NCBI GenBank assembly: GCA_964348755.1
Contig: CAYGDW010000013.1
Span: forward strand, 1-57,741
DNA from: UBA7960 sp964348755
Lineage (GTDB): Bacteria > Bacteroidota > Bacteroidia > Bacteroidales > UBA7960
Direction of reading: 5' to 3'
Length of the DNA stretch: 57,741 nt
The notes beneath the pieces are model-generated. The model was not told the DNA's origin, made no database searches, and was given only the letters and a program-made list of their open reading frames with translations. Numbering within the stretch: position 1 is the first letter of the stretch; every line of letters begins with the position of its first letter. Below, one piece after another: positions 33,426 to 42,346 of this stretch. The translations under genes were made by a program, and so were the position numbers.

Positions 33426-36251
33426 TCAATTAGCCAATTCGTAGCCATGGTGTTTCCCTTTGTCAACTGCTGGAATTCCATGTATCATCCAATGTGGAGC
33501 CGGAGCGTCTTTCAGAAAATGATCGAAAAACTGGTACATACGCACGCTCAGGTCCATACGGGCAGGCCATTGGGTAAGGTTGTGGCCCTCATTATTATAA
33601 ACGAGCATCCAAACCGGCTTTGAAAGCCTTCGCATGGCCATAAACAACTCTATGCCCTGATACCATGGAACAGCACCGTCGTTATCGTTGTGCATTATCA
33701 GTAAAGGGGTTTCAATCTTGTCGGCAAAAAACACGGGTGAGTTTTCGATATATCGCAGAGGTTTTTGCCAAAGGGTGCCTCCAATGCGACTTTGGGTTTG
33801 TTCGTACTGAAACTGCCTGCTTCGCCCGCTTTCCCAGCGAATAGCACCATAGGCGCTTACCATATTGCTTACAGGGGCACCGGCCATAGCTGCCTTAAAC
33901 ATATTGGTGCGGGTTACCAGGTAAGCAATTTGATAGCCACCCCAACTCTGGCCCTGCAAACCCATGTTTTCGCGGTCAATGAACGCATAGCGCTCAACCA
34001 TGGCTTTGGTGCCGCTTACAATTGCATTGTAGGCGCTTTCGCCCGGGAAACCATCCTTATAAGTAATGTCGGGTATAAACACAATGTATCCGTTGCTGGT
34101 GCAATAAGCCCTGTTTATGGTAGAACGGCTGGGAGATGGTATGGCATGTTGGTGAAGGCCATCTGATGAACGCTCATAAAAATAAACCAGCATTGGATAT
34201 TTTTTGGTTTGATCGAAATCTTCGGGCAGGTACATCAGCCCTTGTAGTTTCTTGTTTTCAAAATCGAGCCATTCTACCAATTTCGCAATGCCCCAATAAA
34301 ATTCATTTTGCTGGGGGTTTGCATCAGAAATTTTCACAATATCTTTAAAATCAGGCGTTCCAGTATAAAGGTCGGAAAAATCGTTAAAGGTGCTGCGTCG
34401 CCAAACCAATCGGTCGGCCCCCGATGCTTTTTGTAGTTGGCTAAAGAGGGCATCCTCAATTATCAGGCTTTTTAAAGTGCCATTTTGCAGGGCAAAAAAA
34501 CCGCTTTTTTTGTTGGCAACGTTAAAGGCTTCAAAGATCAGCCTTTCATTGAGTCTGAAAAAAGGTACTTTTGAATTAAGGTTTTGAATCCGAAACCTTA
34601 TCTGATTTTCGCGGCCAAATCCTTGTGTCAGGTTTTCGGGTGAGCGCCGGCCGGTTGGGTCAATTTTCCAAATGTCGAAACGGTCGTTGAGCAATAGAAA
34701 AGCATCGTTTTCGGTCCAACCGCTAAAGCCATAAGGGCCGGCCTCTTGTGGCTGGTCCTGCTCCTGGTTGTAAAAGGCCACAGGTATTGATCCGGTAAGG
34801 CTTCTTTGACTGGCCGTAGCCAGGTCGTAAACCATCCATTGTTTTTGGGCGGTGTCAAACCAGGTTACAAATTTGCCGTGTGGCGATAAAATTGTTCTCG
34901 AATTAACTCCTTGCTGAATGAGCCTGCGGTTTCCATCATTTAGGTTTACAGTGTAAAGGTCTCGTGTATTGCTTCCTGTCCAGTCCGTTTCAAGTTGATA
35001 TGGAATATTTGTAGAACCCAGTGCCATAAGCAGATTGTTGTCAACATCAAGGGATATTTCGGGAAATTGCTCATTGGTAAGCTGAACAAATTTTTGCTGG
35101 CGGATATGATACACTCCAATAAAGGTGCGGTTGCGCTCCCGGCGCAGGTTGCTTAGCTGAACCGATTGTAAAACAGGCTCATTCCAGTGCCATAAATCCA
35201 ATGAATATTTCTCTTCGGGTAGCAGGGTATCTTTGGGTTCTGTTTTTGGGTTGGGTCCTGTGCCAAAAAATAATCGCTGGCCGTTTTTCGAAAAATAGGG
35301 TTTGCGGTGATGGCTTGGGCTAAACCCTGGGGGCATACCCTGGGTATCTGCAGAAACTACCTCAGAAATACGGTTTCGCTGGTGCTCCCAGTGCCATAAC
35401 CTGTAAACCTTTACATTGCCAGTATCGGGGCTGTGAAGCCAGGCAAGCTGAATGCCTTCAAAATCGATATTTAGTTGCCTAATTTCGCCCTGCCGGCTGT
35501 CGATGCTGATTTGCCTTTGCTCTGATGGCTTATAAACCAGCAACTGCTGAAGTTGCAGAGTATCGCCTTGTTTTACTTCGGCCACGCCGGCCACCAGGTT
35601 GCCATTTGCAGAAATAACATACTCGCCAATATTTTCAATAAGGTGGCGAAATCCGGTAAGGGGGTTATAAACGAATAGTTTTCTGGTTTTTGGAGTAGGC
35701 TGCGTTTTCAATGTGTCGGCGGGCGTATGTTGGTCTTCTGAACCAGGCTGCTGGGATGTGGGCCGGTTGTTTCGGCCGGTGGGCAGGTCAATATGATAAA
35801 CCATCCAATGGCTGCTTTCTGCTGGCAGGGAAAAAGAAACCGGACCGGCAATTTTTTCGAGCCTTTGATGGGCAAACAAAAAAATACCAAGCGAGTCTGT
35901 TGGCATTTCCTCAGGCTTTTTCTTTTCGGCTTTGGCCCTCCTTACAAGGTCAGCTGGGGGTTTAATGCTGAAAACCACATAGCCACCACCCGGCGAAAAT
36001 AAAGCTCCTGCTCCGCGTGGGATTAAAACTTCGCTGCCACTTTCGAAATGACGGATGTAGAGGGTTCCGTCGCCTTGCTGGGGGTTAACCTCATATACAA
36101 GCCATTGTCCATCGGGCGAAACCTGCTGATCCGAAAGGGTGTTCCAACTGGCATAATCATCATGCGAGAGGCTTTTTTTTTGCTGGGCAGATGCCGTTGA
36201 AACCCAAAGGCAAAAAGCCAGAAGAAGCAGTATTGATCGAGGTGTTATCAT
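33426..36251 (-). CDS. S9-family prolyl oligopeptidase-like serine peptidase, exported
   Basis: A signal peptide (MITPRSILLLLAFCLWVSTASAQ split at SAQ) exports it. Residues of about 30-640 form a beta-propeller-like region with repeated SPDGQWLVY-like blades, and the last 280 or so residues an alpha/beta-hydrolase peptidase. Catalytic Ser is in GLQGQSWGGYQ (about residue 769), Asp in HNDNDGAVPWYQ (about 855) and His in NNEGHNLTQW (about 887). At 941 aa it is longer than classic dipeptidyl peptidase IV, like other large Bacteroidota S9 enzymes. It probably takes part in periplasmic peptide degradation. It is 28 bases upstream of the AbgT gene. Confidence 0.93.
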   Translation of the reverse strand: MITPRSILLLLAFCLWVSTASAQQKKSLSHDDYASWNTLSDQQVSPDGQWLVYEVNPQQGDGTLYIRHFESGSEVLIPRGAGALFSPGGGYVVFSIKPPADLVRRAKAEKKKPEEMPTDSLGIFLFAHQRLEKIAGPVSFSLPAESSHWMVYHIDLPTGRNNRPTSQQPGSEDQHTPADTLKTQPTPKTRKLFVYNPLTGFRHLIENIGEYVISANGNLVAGVAEVKQGDTLQLQQLLVYKPSEQRQISIDSRQGEIRQLNIDFEGIQLAWLHSPDTGNVKVYRLWHWEHQRNRISEVVSADTQGMPPGFSPSHHRKPYFSKNGQRLFFGTGPNPKTEPKDTLLPEEKYSLDLWHWNEPVLQSVQLSNLRRERNRTFIGVYHIRQQKFVQLTNEQFPEISLDVDNNLLMALGSTNIPYQLETDWTGSNTRDLYTVNLNDGNRRLIQQGVNSRTILSPHGKFVTWFDTAQKQWMVYDLATASQRSLTGSIPVAFYNQEQDQPQEAGPYGFSGWTENDAFLLLNDRFDIWKIDPTGRRSPENLTQGFGRENQIRFRIQNLNSKVPFFRLNERLIFEAFNVANKKSGFFALQNGTLKSLIIEDALFSQLQKASGADRLVWRRSTFNDFSDLYTGTPDFKDIVKISDANPQQNEFYWGIAKLVEWLDFENKKLQGLMYLPEDFDQTKKYPMLVYFYERSSDGLHQHAIPSPSRSTINRAYCTSNGYIVFIPDITYKDGFPGESAYNAIVSGTKAMVERYAFIDRENMGLQGQSWGGYQIAYLVTRTNMFKAAMAGAPVSNMVSAYGAIRWESGRSRQFQYEQTQSRIGGTLWQKPLRYIENSPVFFADKIETPLLIMHNDNDGAVPWYQGIELFMAMRRLSKPVWMLVYNNEGHNLTQWPARMDLSVRMYQFFDHFLKDAPAPHWMIHGIPAVDKGKHHGYELAN

Positions 36252-36338
36252 AAAACAATCTATTCAGGGTAAAAAATCAGGCCCTAAATTAGATAAATAT
36301 CAGCAAATACTTAGCAATTATGGTAGCCCGGCTGGTTG

Positions 36339-37097
36339 TTAGTCATCGAGCCTTAGCTCTTCAATCTCGGCATCCTCGTCAATATTGTCATCTTCGTCCC
36401 TATCGAATTCTTCTTTGTCGTGATCTTCATCATCATCCCCATCTGTTCCTTTGGGGATAAAAATATCAGATTTTATAGAAACGGCTTTTAAAATATCTTT
36501 CATCCCTTCTTCTTTTTGGTTGGCATCAAGATAAACCTCTGCCCTTGCAAGAATAGCATTGAGGTGCCTGGGGTCGAGTTTTATTGCTGCGCTCAAAAAC
36601 TCTATGGCTTTTTTATGCTCTTTTTTCAGCAAAGCAATCAGCCCTTTGCCATACCAGCCTTCGGGGCATGCTTTGTCAATGTCGATCGCTTTTTCGAAGG
36701 CAACCTGCGCGCTATCATAGTCATTGAGCATAATAAATGCCCCGCCCAAATCGAGCCATGCTTCATGATTGTCGGTTGACAGGCTTATAGCCTTTTCAAG
36801 GTCTTTTACAGCGTCTTTATATTTTTCTTCGGCCCCCCTCAACAGCCCTCTGACATGGTAAAACCGGTGATCTTTAGCGTTGATTTTAACCAAAGTATTG
36901 AGGTCTTTGTGCGCGCTTTCAAAATCGTCGCAGCGAAATGCGGCACAGGCCCGGCCATACAAAGCCTCAGGGTCAGCCTCGTGGTTGTCTAAAATTTCAT
37001 TGAAAAGATCAAGAGCCGTCTCAAAATCGCGCTTAAAGAACTTTTGCCAGGCCCTTTCGTGCGCCAAACCCTTATTTTCGGATGTTGTGCTGGTCAT
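36339..37097 (-). CDS. tetratricopeptide-repeat protein with acidic tail
   Basis: About five TPR units occupy residues 10-200: WQKFFKRDFETALDLFNEIL, EALYGRACAAFRCDDFESA, and further units EAWLDLGGAFIMLNDYDSA, EGWYGKGLIALLKKEHKKA and NAILARAEVYLDANQKE. The C-terminal 40 residues are almost all Asp, Glu and a few Lys (DGDDDEDHDKEE), a disordered acidic tail. There is no signal peptide. It is likely a cytoplasmic protein-protein scaffold; the partner is unknown. Confidence 0.85.
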   Translation of the reverse strand: MTSTTSENKGLAHERAWQKFFKRDFETALDLFNEILDNHEADPEALYGRACAAFRCDDFESAHKDLNTLVKINAKDHRFYHVRGLLRGAEEKYKDAVKDLEKAISLSTDNHEAWLDLGGAFIMLNDYDSAQVAFEKAIDIDKACPEGWYGKGLIALLKKEHKKAIEFLSAAIKLDPRHLNAILARAEVYLDANQKEEGMKDILKAVSIKSDIFIPKGTDGDDDEDHDKEEFDRDEDDNIDEDAEIEELRLDD

Positions 37098-37330
37098 TTG
37101 ATAATTTATCTTGTTGTTTGAAAAATAAAACGCCTTTCTTTAAGAAAAAAGCAAAAGTAACACTTGAAAGAATGGCGAATTAGAAAATTTTGCTGCTTCA
37201 AATTTAATCATCATTATTAGAATCAAAAAAAATAATGAATAATTTACTAAAACCTGGAGTCAGAATATTTATTGTACTATTATTTCGGTGATATTGCGGT
37301 GAGTTTTTGTTACTTTTGAAAAAAAGGTTT

Positions 37331-39202
37331 ATGTGCGGCATTTCAGGTTTTTTTTGTGAAAAGAACAAATTTTCTGAGGCGGACCTTCGGAAAATGGCCA
37401 ACACTTTGGTGCACCGCGGCCCCGATGCCAGCGGTTTTTTTATTGAAGGGCCTGTTGGTCTTGGGCACAGGCGCCTAAGTATCATCGACCTGTCTGAGGC
37501 CGCTAACCAACCCATGCATTCGCATTGCCAAAGGTACGTAATGGTATTTAATGGCGAAATTTTTAACTTTCGCGAAATACTTGTCGATATCCGCAAGGAA
37601 ATGCCAGGATTTGAGCCCCGAACAGCTTCGGATAGTGAAGTTATTTTGCAGGCATTTATATTGTGGGGAAAAGAATTTGCATCAAGGCTCAACGGTATGT
37701 TTGCAATAGCCATTTACGACCGCAAAGTCTCAAAACTTTTTCTTTTTCGCGATCGCATTGGTGTTAAGCCCCTTTATTATTATTACAATGGGGTTCGATT
37801 TGCCTTTGCTTCGGAACTTAAGGCGCTGGTGGCCGTGGCGACCATTCAAAATGAGCTTTCCATAAACCGAAAGGCCATTTCGCTTTTTCTTCATTTAGGT
37901 TATATTCCTTCCCCGCATACGGTTTATAATGAAATTGGAAAATTTCCTGCAGGAAGTCTTGCCACTGTCGATAAGGACAGTATGCGTATATCGCCTTGGT
38001 GGCAGCTTCATTCCAGGATTAAACCCACGGTAATTTTTGACCAGGGCGAAGCCCTTGAAGAATTTGAAAAGCTGCTTGAAAGCTCGGTCAGATACAGGTT
38101 GATTTCGGATGTTCCTTACGGTACTTTTCTGAGCGGGGGAATTGACTCGAGCCTTGTAACCGCCATGGCACAAAAAATCAATTCAGGGCCAATAAATACT
38201 TTTACCATAGGTTTTCCTGAAACAAAATACAACGAAGCCGACCATGCCCGAGCCATGGCATCACATTTGGGCACGCGCCACCATGAGTTTATTGTTACCG
38301 AAAAAGAAACCCTTGACTGGCTGCCCATATTTTTCGATACTTTCGACGAACCATTTGCCGATTCTTCCGGAATTCCTACAATGCTGCTTGCCCACATGGC
38401 CCGTCGCCACGTAACCATGACCCTTTCGGGCGATGGGGGCGATGAGCTGTTTATGGGTTATGGATCGTACCGATGGGCCGAAAGGCTGGGACGCGAGTAT
38501 CCTAATTTTCTGCGAAATGCAGCAGCCGGTTTGCTGGAAATGGGTAGCAGAAGAAGCCAGCGGGCAGCACTGCTTTTTCGATATCCTGACAGGGAAAGTT
38601 TTAAAAGTCATATTTTCAGTCAGGAACAATACTTTTTTACAGGCAATGAGGTGCAGAAATTACTGGGCGAAAATGAAGCCTTTGTTTCAATACCCGAAAA
38701 TTATCCAAACCTGGCACGCGTATTAAGGCCAGCCGAACAACAAGCTCTTTTTGATTTGCACTATTACCTGCCCGACGACCTCCTAGTTAAGGTTGACAGG
38801 GCCACCATGGCAAGCAGCCTCGAAACCAGGGTCCCATTGCTTGACTACCGCATTATAGAGTTTGCCTTAAACCTTGATTTTAAGCTTAAGGTTAAAAACG
38901 GCCAACCCAAATGGCTCATGCGGCAATTGCTCAAAAAATTTGTGCCTCCCGAATTATTCGAACGGCCAAAATGGGGCTTTTCCATCCCGCTAAGAAAATG
39001 GCTCAAATCCGATCTGAAGTTTCTGGCCAACGATTACCTTAGCGAGCAAGCAATTATTAAAGCCGGAGTGCTGAACCCTGCACCTGTAAAAAAGCTGCTC
39101 AACCTGTTTTACGACAAACGCAAAGACTACCTATACAATCGTGTATGGGCTCTCATTGCATTGCAGCGCTGGCTCTTAAACCACCCGGTAAGAAAAACAT
39201 AA
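37331..39202 (+). CDS. asnB: asparagine synthase, glutamine-hydrolysing
   Basis: Makes asparagine or amidates a related acceptor using glutamine and ATP. The start is set at ATG 37331 because the mature enzyme needs Cys as its first residue (MCGISGFF); the frame is open eight codons further upstream, but that extension would bury it. The N-terminal glutaminase domain has RGPDASGFF, GHRRLSIID and FNGEIFN. The synthetase domain has the ATP motif FLSGGIDSSL and SGDGGDELFMGY. The 623-residue length fits class B, including variants that modify sugars or peptides. A -7-like TACTTTTG lies at 37311-37318, leaving a very short leader. Confidence 0.94.
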   Translation: MCGISGFFCEKNKFSEADLRKMANTLVHRGPDASGFFIEGPVGLGHRRLSIIDLSEAANQPMHSHCQRYVMVFNGEIFNFREILVDIRKEMPGFEPRTASDSEVILQAFILWGKEFASRLNGMFAIAIYDRKVSKLFLFRDRIGVKPLYYYYNGVRFAFASELKALVAVATIQNELSINRKAISLFLHLGYIPSPHTVYNEIGKFPAGSLATVDKDSMRISPWWQLHSRIKPTVIFDQGEALEEFEKLLESSVRYRLISDVPYGTFLSGGIDSSLVTAMAQKINSGPINTFTIGFPETKYNEADHARAMASHLGTRHHEFIVTEKETLDWLPIFFDTFDEPFADSSGIPTMLLAHMARRHVTMTLSGDGGDELFMGYGSYRWAERLGREYPNFLRNAAAGLLEMGSRRSQRAALLFRYPDRESFKSHIFSQEQYFFTGNEVQKLLGENEAFVSIPENYPNLARVLRPAEQQALFDLHYYLPDDLLVKVDRATMASSLETRVPLLDYRIIEFALNLDFKLKVKNGQPKWLMRQLLKKFVPPELFERPKWGFSIPLRKWLKSDLKFLANDYLSEQAIIKAGVLNPAPVKKLLNLFYDKRKDYLYNRVWALIALQRWLLNHPVRKT

Positions 39203-39220
39203 CATCATTTTAAATATTTA

Positions 39221-39276
39221 ATAACAAAAGATTAACCCCGGCTTAACATTTTAGTAAACCCTGACCCTTAGCTTTG
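39221..39276 (+). promoter_or_regulatory. activator-dependent promoter with 11-bp-periodic operator
   Basis: ATAACA (39221), TTAACC (39232), TTAACA (39243) and a weak GTAAAC (39254) recur every 11 bp. The -7 element TAGCTTTG follows at 39269-39276. No -33 TTTG is present, as expected for a promoter needing an activator bound to the repeats. Similar 11-bp-periodic TTAACA-like repeats bind PhoP/PhoB-type regulators elsewhere. Confidence 0.55.
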
Positions 39277-39295
39277 TTAGATAAAACCTAACAAA
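39273..39295 (+). promoter_or_regulatory. perfect 8-bp inverted repeat at the transcription start
   Basis: TTTGTTAG (39273-39280) and CTAACAAA (39288-39295) are perfect complements around seven bases. They overlap the end of the -7 element and the predicted start site, six bases before the ATG. This could be a repressor site or a 5'-end RNA hairpin. Confidence 0.55.
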
Positions 39296-39301
39296 TAAAA
39301 T

Positions 39302-42160
39302 ATGCTAAGGATCAAATATTTAGGTGGTTTTTTGATTGTTTTCGCAGCCTTCTCGGGCATTTTCAATCAACTTATTGCCAATGAAGTTAATCTTGACCCC
39401 ACCAAAGGAAGTATTGGCGGCACAGTAGTTGACAAGAAAACAGGAGAAACCATAATTGGTGCCAATGTGGTAATTGAAGGCACCACCATTGGAGGGGCCA
39501 CCGACCTGAATGGGAGCTACCGCTTAGAAAACCTTTCGCCAGGTTTTTACAATATTCAGGTAAGTTTTATTTCGTATGAGCCAGTAGTGGTAGAGCGGGT
39601 GCAGGTAGAAGGCGGCCGCACCACGCGCCTAAATCTTACCCTGGCCGAAACCGAATTGAATATTGAGGGAGTTCAGGTTACGGCCCGCCGGGTTACGCAC
39701 ACCGAAATGTCGCTGATAACTTCAATCCGCTCGGCCAACCTTTTGGTAAGTGGCATATCGGCACAACAAATCAGCCGTTCGCAGGATAGCGACGCTGCTT
39801 CAGTTGTAAGGCGAATACCGGGAGTAACCCTTGTTGACAACCGCTTTGTAATGATACGCGGGCTGAGTGAACGCTACAATGCCAGCATGCTGCACCAAAC
39901 CTATGCGCCAAGCATGGAAACCGATGTGCGCTCCTTTTCTTTCGACATTATTCCGAGCAACCTGATTGACCGCGTTATGATTTTTAAAAGCCCCGCAGCC
40001 GATTTGCCGGGCGACTTTGCAGGTGGCGTAATAAGGGTTTATACCAAAAGTATTCCTGAAGAAAACGGATTTCAAATTTCATACTCTGGTGGTTACGACC
40101 CGGAAGTTTCTTTTCAGAACTTTAACACCCAGCAAAACGGCAAACTACACTGGCTAGGGTTTAATAATAATCACCACGCACTGCCAAATGGTTTTCCTGA
40201 AAACCTTCGTTCAATTGCCAATAACACCAATGCCATAAACAAGGCCGGGCAATCGTTAAACAACAACTGGGTCCCTACTACCCGAAACAGCGGACTAAAT
40301 CACAGCCTGCATGTATCTGGCGGATATACTTTTAAGCTTGGCGGTGTTCGAATTGGAAACATTTCAGCCATTTCATACAACAACAGCAAATCTGTAGATA
40401 ATGTAAACCGGGCCGATTTTAATTCATTTGACATGGAAACCGGTCGGAAATCATTTATTTACCGTTTTAATGATGAGAAAAACAACCAAAGCATCCGCAC
40501 CAGCATAATGCACAACTGGTCGGCCGAGTTGCGCAAGGGCCACACCATAGAATTGAAAAATCAGTTTTATCAGCTCAGCAATTCCGAATATGTATTGCGT
40601 ACAGGCCCCCATTACGACTTTAACTACAATGCGTTCAACCACTCCTTTCACCAGGTTTACCGCGGTATATATTCGGGGCAACTTACAGGCTCTCACGAAT
40701 TTTTTAACGGAAAAACCAGCATGAACTGGACGGCAGGCTACGGCTATTCATTTCGCGATGAGCCCGACTACCGCAGGTTCCGCTCCGATTTAGACACCAA
40801 CACACGCGATTTAACTCTTTATGTTCCGTTTGGAGCAGCTGCCTCTTACTTTTTAGGGCGCTTTTACTCGCAAATGGAAGAAAACAACATTACAGCCGCG
40901 CTTAACCTTACACACCGCATAAGCCTGACCCGATTTCCAGGGTTTGTTCCTGAAATAAGTGCCGGCTTTTTTTATGAAGACAAAGACCGGTATTTTAAGG
41001 CCAGAAACCTGGGCTATGTAAGGTCAAACACCCTTCAGTTCAACCAGGACCTGCTCGATCAGGGGATACAATATTTGTTTTCGCCCCAAAATATAAATAA
41101 CACCACCGGAATAAAAATTGATGAACAGACCAACCCATCAGATTCATACCAGGCGTATAATTTACTCAAAGCAGGTTATTTAATGCTCAACCTCCCGATT
41201 AGTCAAAAGATTAGGCTTGTGAGTGGAGTTCGTATTGAGAACAATACACAAAGTATGCATAGTTTCTCGCTCACCAATCAGCCCATTGATGTGGTTTACC
41301 CGGTAACCAGCATTTTGCCTTCGGTCAACCTTTCATACCATTTTACAAACCGGATGCTGGTCAGGGCTGCCTACGGCAAAACCCTGAACCGGCCTGAGTT
41401 TCGGGAGCTTGCCCCATTTGGGTTTTACGATTTTAACTTCAACTTGGTTAAAAAAGGGAACGAATTTTTGCAAACGGCTTATATACACAATGCCGATTTG
41501 CGCTGGGAATATTACCCATCGGCCGGAGAAATGGTTTCATTCGGTGTTTTTTACAAGTATTTCATTAATCCGATTGAATCAAAATTTATTGACGGTGGAG
41601 GCTCGGGAGGTATAAAAACCTTTAGTTATGAAAATGCATCAAGTGCAGTAAGCCAGGGTATAGAAACCGAAGTCCGCAAATCGCTTGCAGGTTTTACCGG
41701 CTTGCGCTTTATCGATGACCTAAGCCTCCTTTTTAATGCGGCATTTATTAAAAGCAACGTAAAACTGGGCAAAGCCGGCGAAGGCCAATTGGTTACCGAC
41801 AGGCCCATGCAGGGGCAATCGCCATTTATTGTAAATGCTGGACTGTATTACCGAAACGAGAAAAGCGACGTGCAGGTAAACCTGCTTTACAACATTGTGG
41901 GTCAGCGCATATTTATTATTGGTTACCACAGCTACCCCGATATTTATGAAATGCCGCGCAACCACATCGACCTTACCATTTCGAAAGCAATCCGGAATAA
42001 ACTCGAAATTAAATTTGGCATCCGGGACTTGCTCAATGAGAATATTGTATTGATGCAAGATGCCAACCTGGATGGGGTTTTCGACGTAACCGGCGATCAG
42101 GTGATTCAGCGATTCCGCCCAGGTACAAGGTTTTCTCTGGGAATTTCATATAAACTCTGA
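39302..42160 (+). CDS. TonB-dependent outer-membrane receptor
   Basis: Imports a bound ligand through a 22-stranded barrel, powered by TonB. After the signal peptide comes a carboxypeptidase-like beta-sandwich domain (about residues 35-115, GSIGGTVVDKKTGETIIGAN), then the plug (about 120-260; SDAASVVRRIPGVTLVDNR, RGLSERYN) and the barrel to the C-terminal GISYKL. Length 952 aa. There is no SusD partner, so it is probably not a SusC-type glycan importer; the downstream lipoprotein may be the surface partner. Its promoter shares an operator with that gene. Confidence 0.93.
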   Translation: MLRIKYLGGFLIVFAAFSGIFNQLIANEVNLDPTKGSIGGTVVDKKTGETIIGANVVIEGTTIGGATDLNGSYRLENLSPGFYNIQVSFISYEPVVVERVQVEGGRTTRLNLTLAETELNIEGVQVTARRVTHTEMSLITSIRSANLLVSGISAQQISRSQDSDAASVVRRIPGVTLVDNRFVMIRGLSERYNASMLHQTYAPSMETDVRSFSFDIIPSNLIDRVMIFKSPAADLPGDFAGGVIRVYTKSIPEENGFQISYSGGYDPEVSFQNFNTQQNGKLHWLGFNNNHHALPNGFPENLRSIANNTNAINKAGQSLNNNWVPTTRNSGLNHSLHVSGGYTFKLGGVRIGNISAISYNNSKSVDNVNRADFNSFDMETGRKSFIYRFNDEKNNQSIRTSIMHNWSAELRKGHTIELKNQFYQLSNSEYVLRTGPHYDFNYNAFNHSFHQVYRGIYSGQLTGSHEFFNGKTSMNWTAGYGYSFRDEPDYRRFRSDLDTNTRDLTLYVPFGAAASYFLGRFYSQMEENNITAALNLTHRISLTRFPGFVPEISAGFFYEDKDRYFKARNLGYVRSNTLQFNQDLLDQGIQYLFSPQNINNTTGIKIDEQTNPSDSYQAYNLLKAGYLMLNLPISQKIRLVSGVRIENNTQSMHSFSLTNQPIDVVYPVTSILPSVNLSYHFTNRMLVRAAYGKTLNRPEFRELAPFGFYDFNFNLVKKGNEFLQTAYIHNADLRWEYYPSAGEMVSFGVFYKYFINPIESKFIDGGGSGGIKTFSYENASSAVSQGIETEVRKSLAGFTGLRFIDDLSLLFNAAFIKSNVKLGKAGEGQLVTDRPMQGQSPFIVNAGLYYRNEKSDVQVNLLYNIVGQRIFIIGYHSYPDIYEMPRNHIDLTISKAIRNKLEIKFGIRDLLNENIVLMQDANLDGVFDVTGDQVIQRFRPGTRFSLGISYKL

Positions 42161-42183
42161 TAACAATTCCTACTTACCCATAT

Positions 42184-42222
42184 AAAGCCAGGTGGCCACA
42201 CAAAGGACTCCTGGCTTTTTTA
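42184..42222 (+). terminator. intrinsic terminator after the TonB receptor gene
   Basis: AAAGCCAGG and CCTGGCTTT arms enclose about 17 bases, followed by TTTTTA. It lies just after the receptor stop codon, so the next gene uses its own promoter. Confidence 0.8.
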
Positions 42223-42245
42223 TTTAATAATACCTTAAAGTATTG

Positions 42246-42301
42246 ATAACGAAATGGTCATGAAGCCTTAACATGGAATTAAAAGGCACGGAATAACTTT
42301 G
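42246..42301 (+). promoter_or_regulatory. activator-dependent promoter with matching operator
   Basis: ATAACG (42246), GTCATG (42257), TTAACA (42268) and TTAAAA (42279) occur with 11-bp spacing; the -7 element TAACTTTG starts at 42294. TTAACA is 26 bp before the -7 start, exactly as in the TonB receptor promoter. No -33 element is evident. Confidence 0.52.
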
Positions 42302-42346
42302 TGTCAATATAAATTTTTATTTCATTAGAAACTTAAAACAAAAAAC

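Noticed and set aside
37307..37330. Upstream extension of asnB
   Set aside because: The catalytic Cys must follow the initiator Met, so the eight extra codons are not translated.
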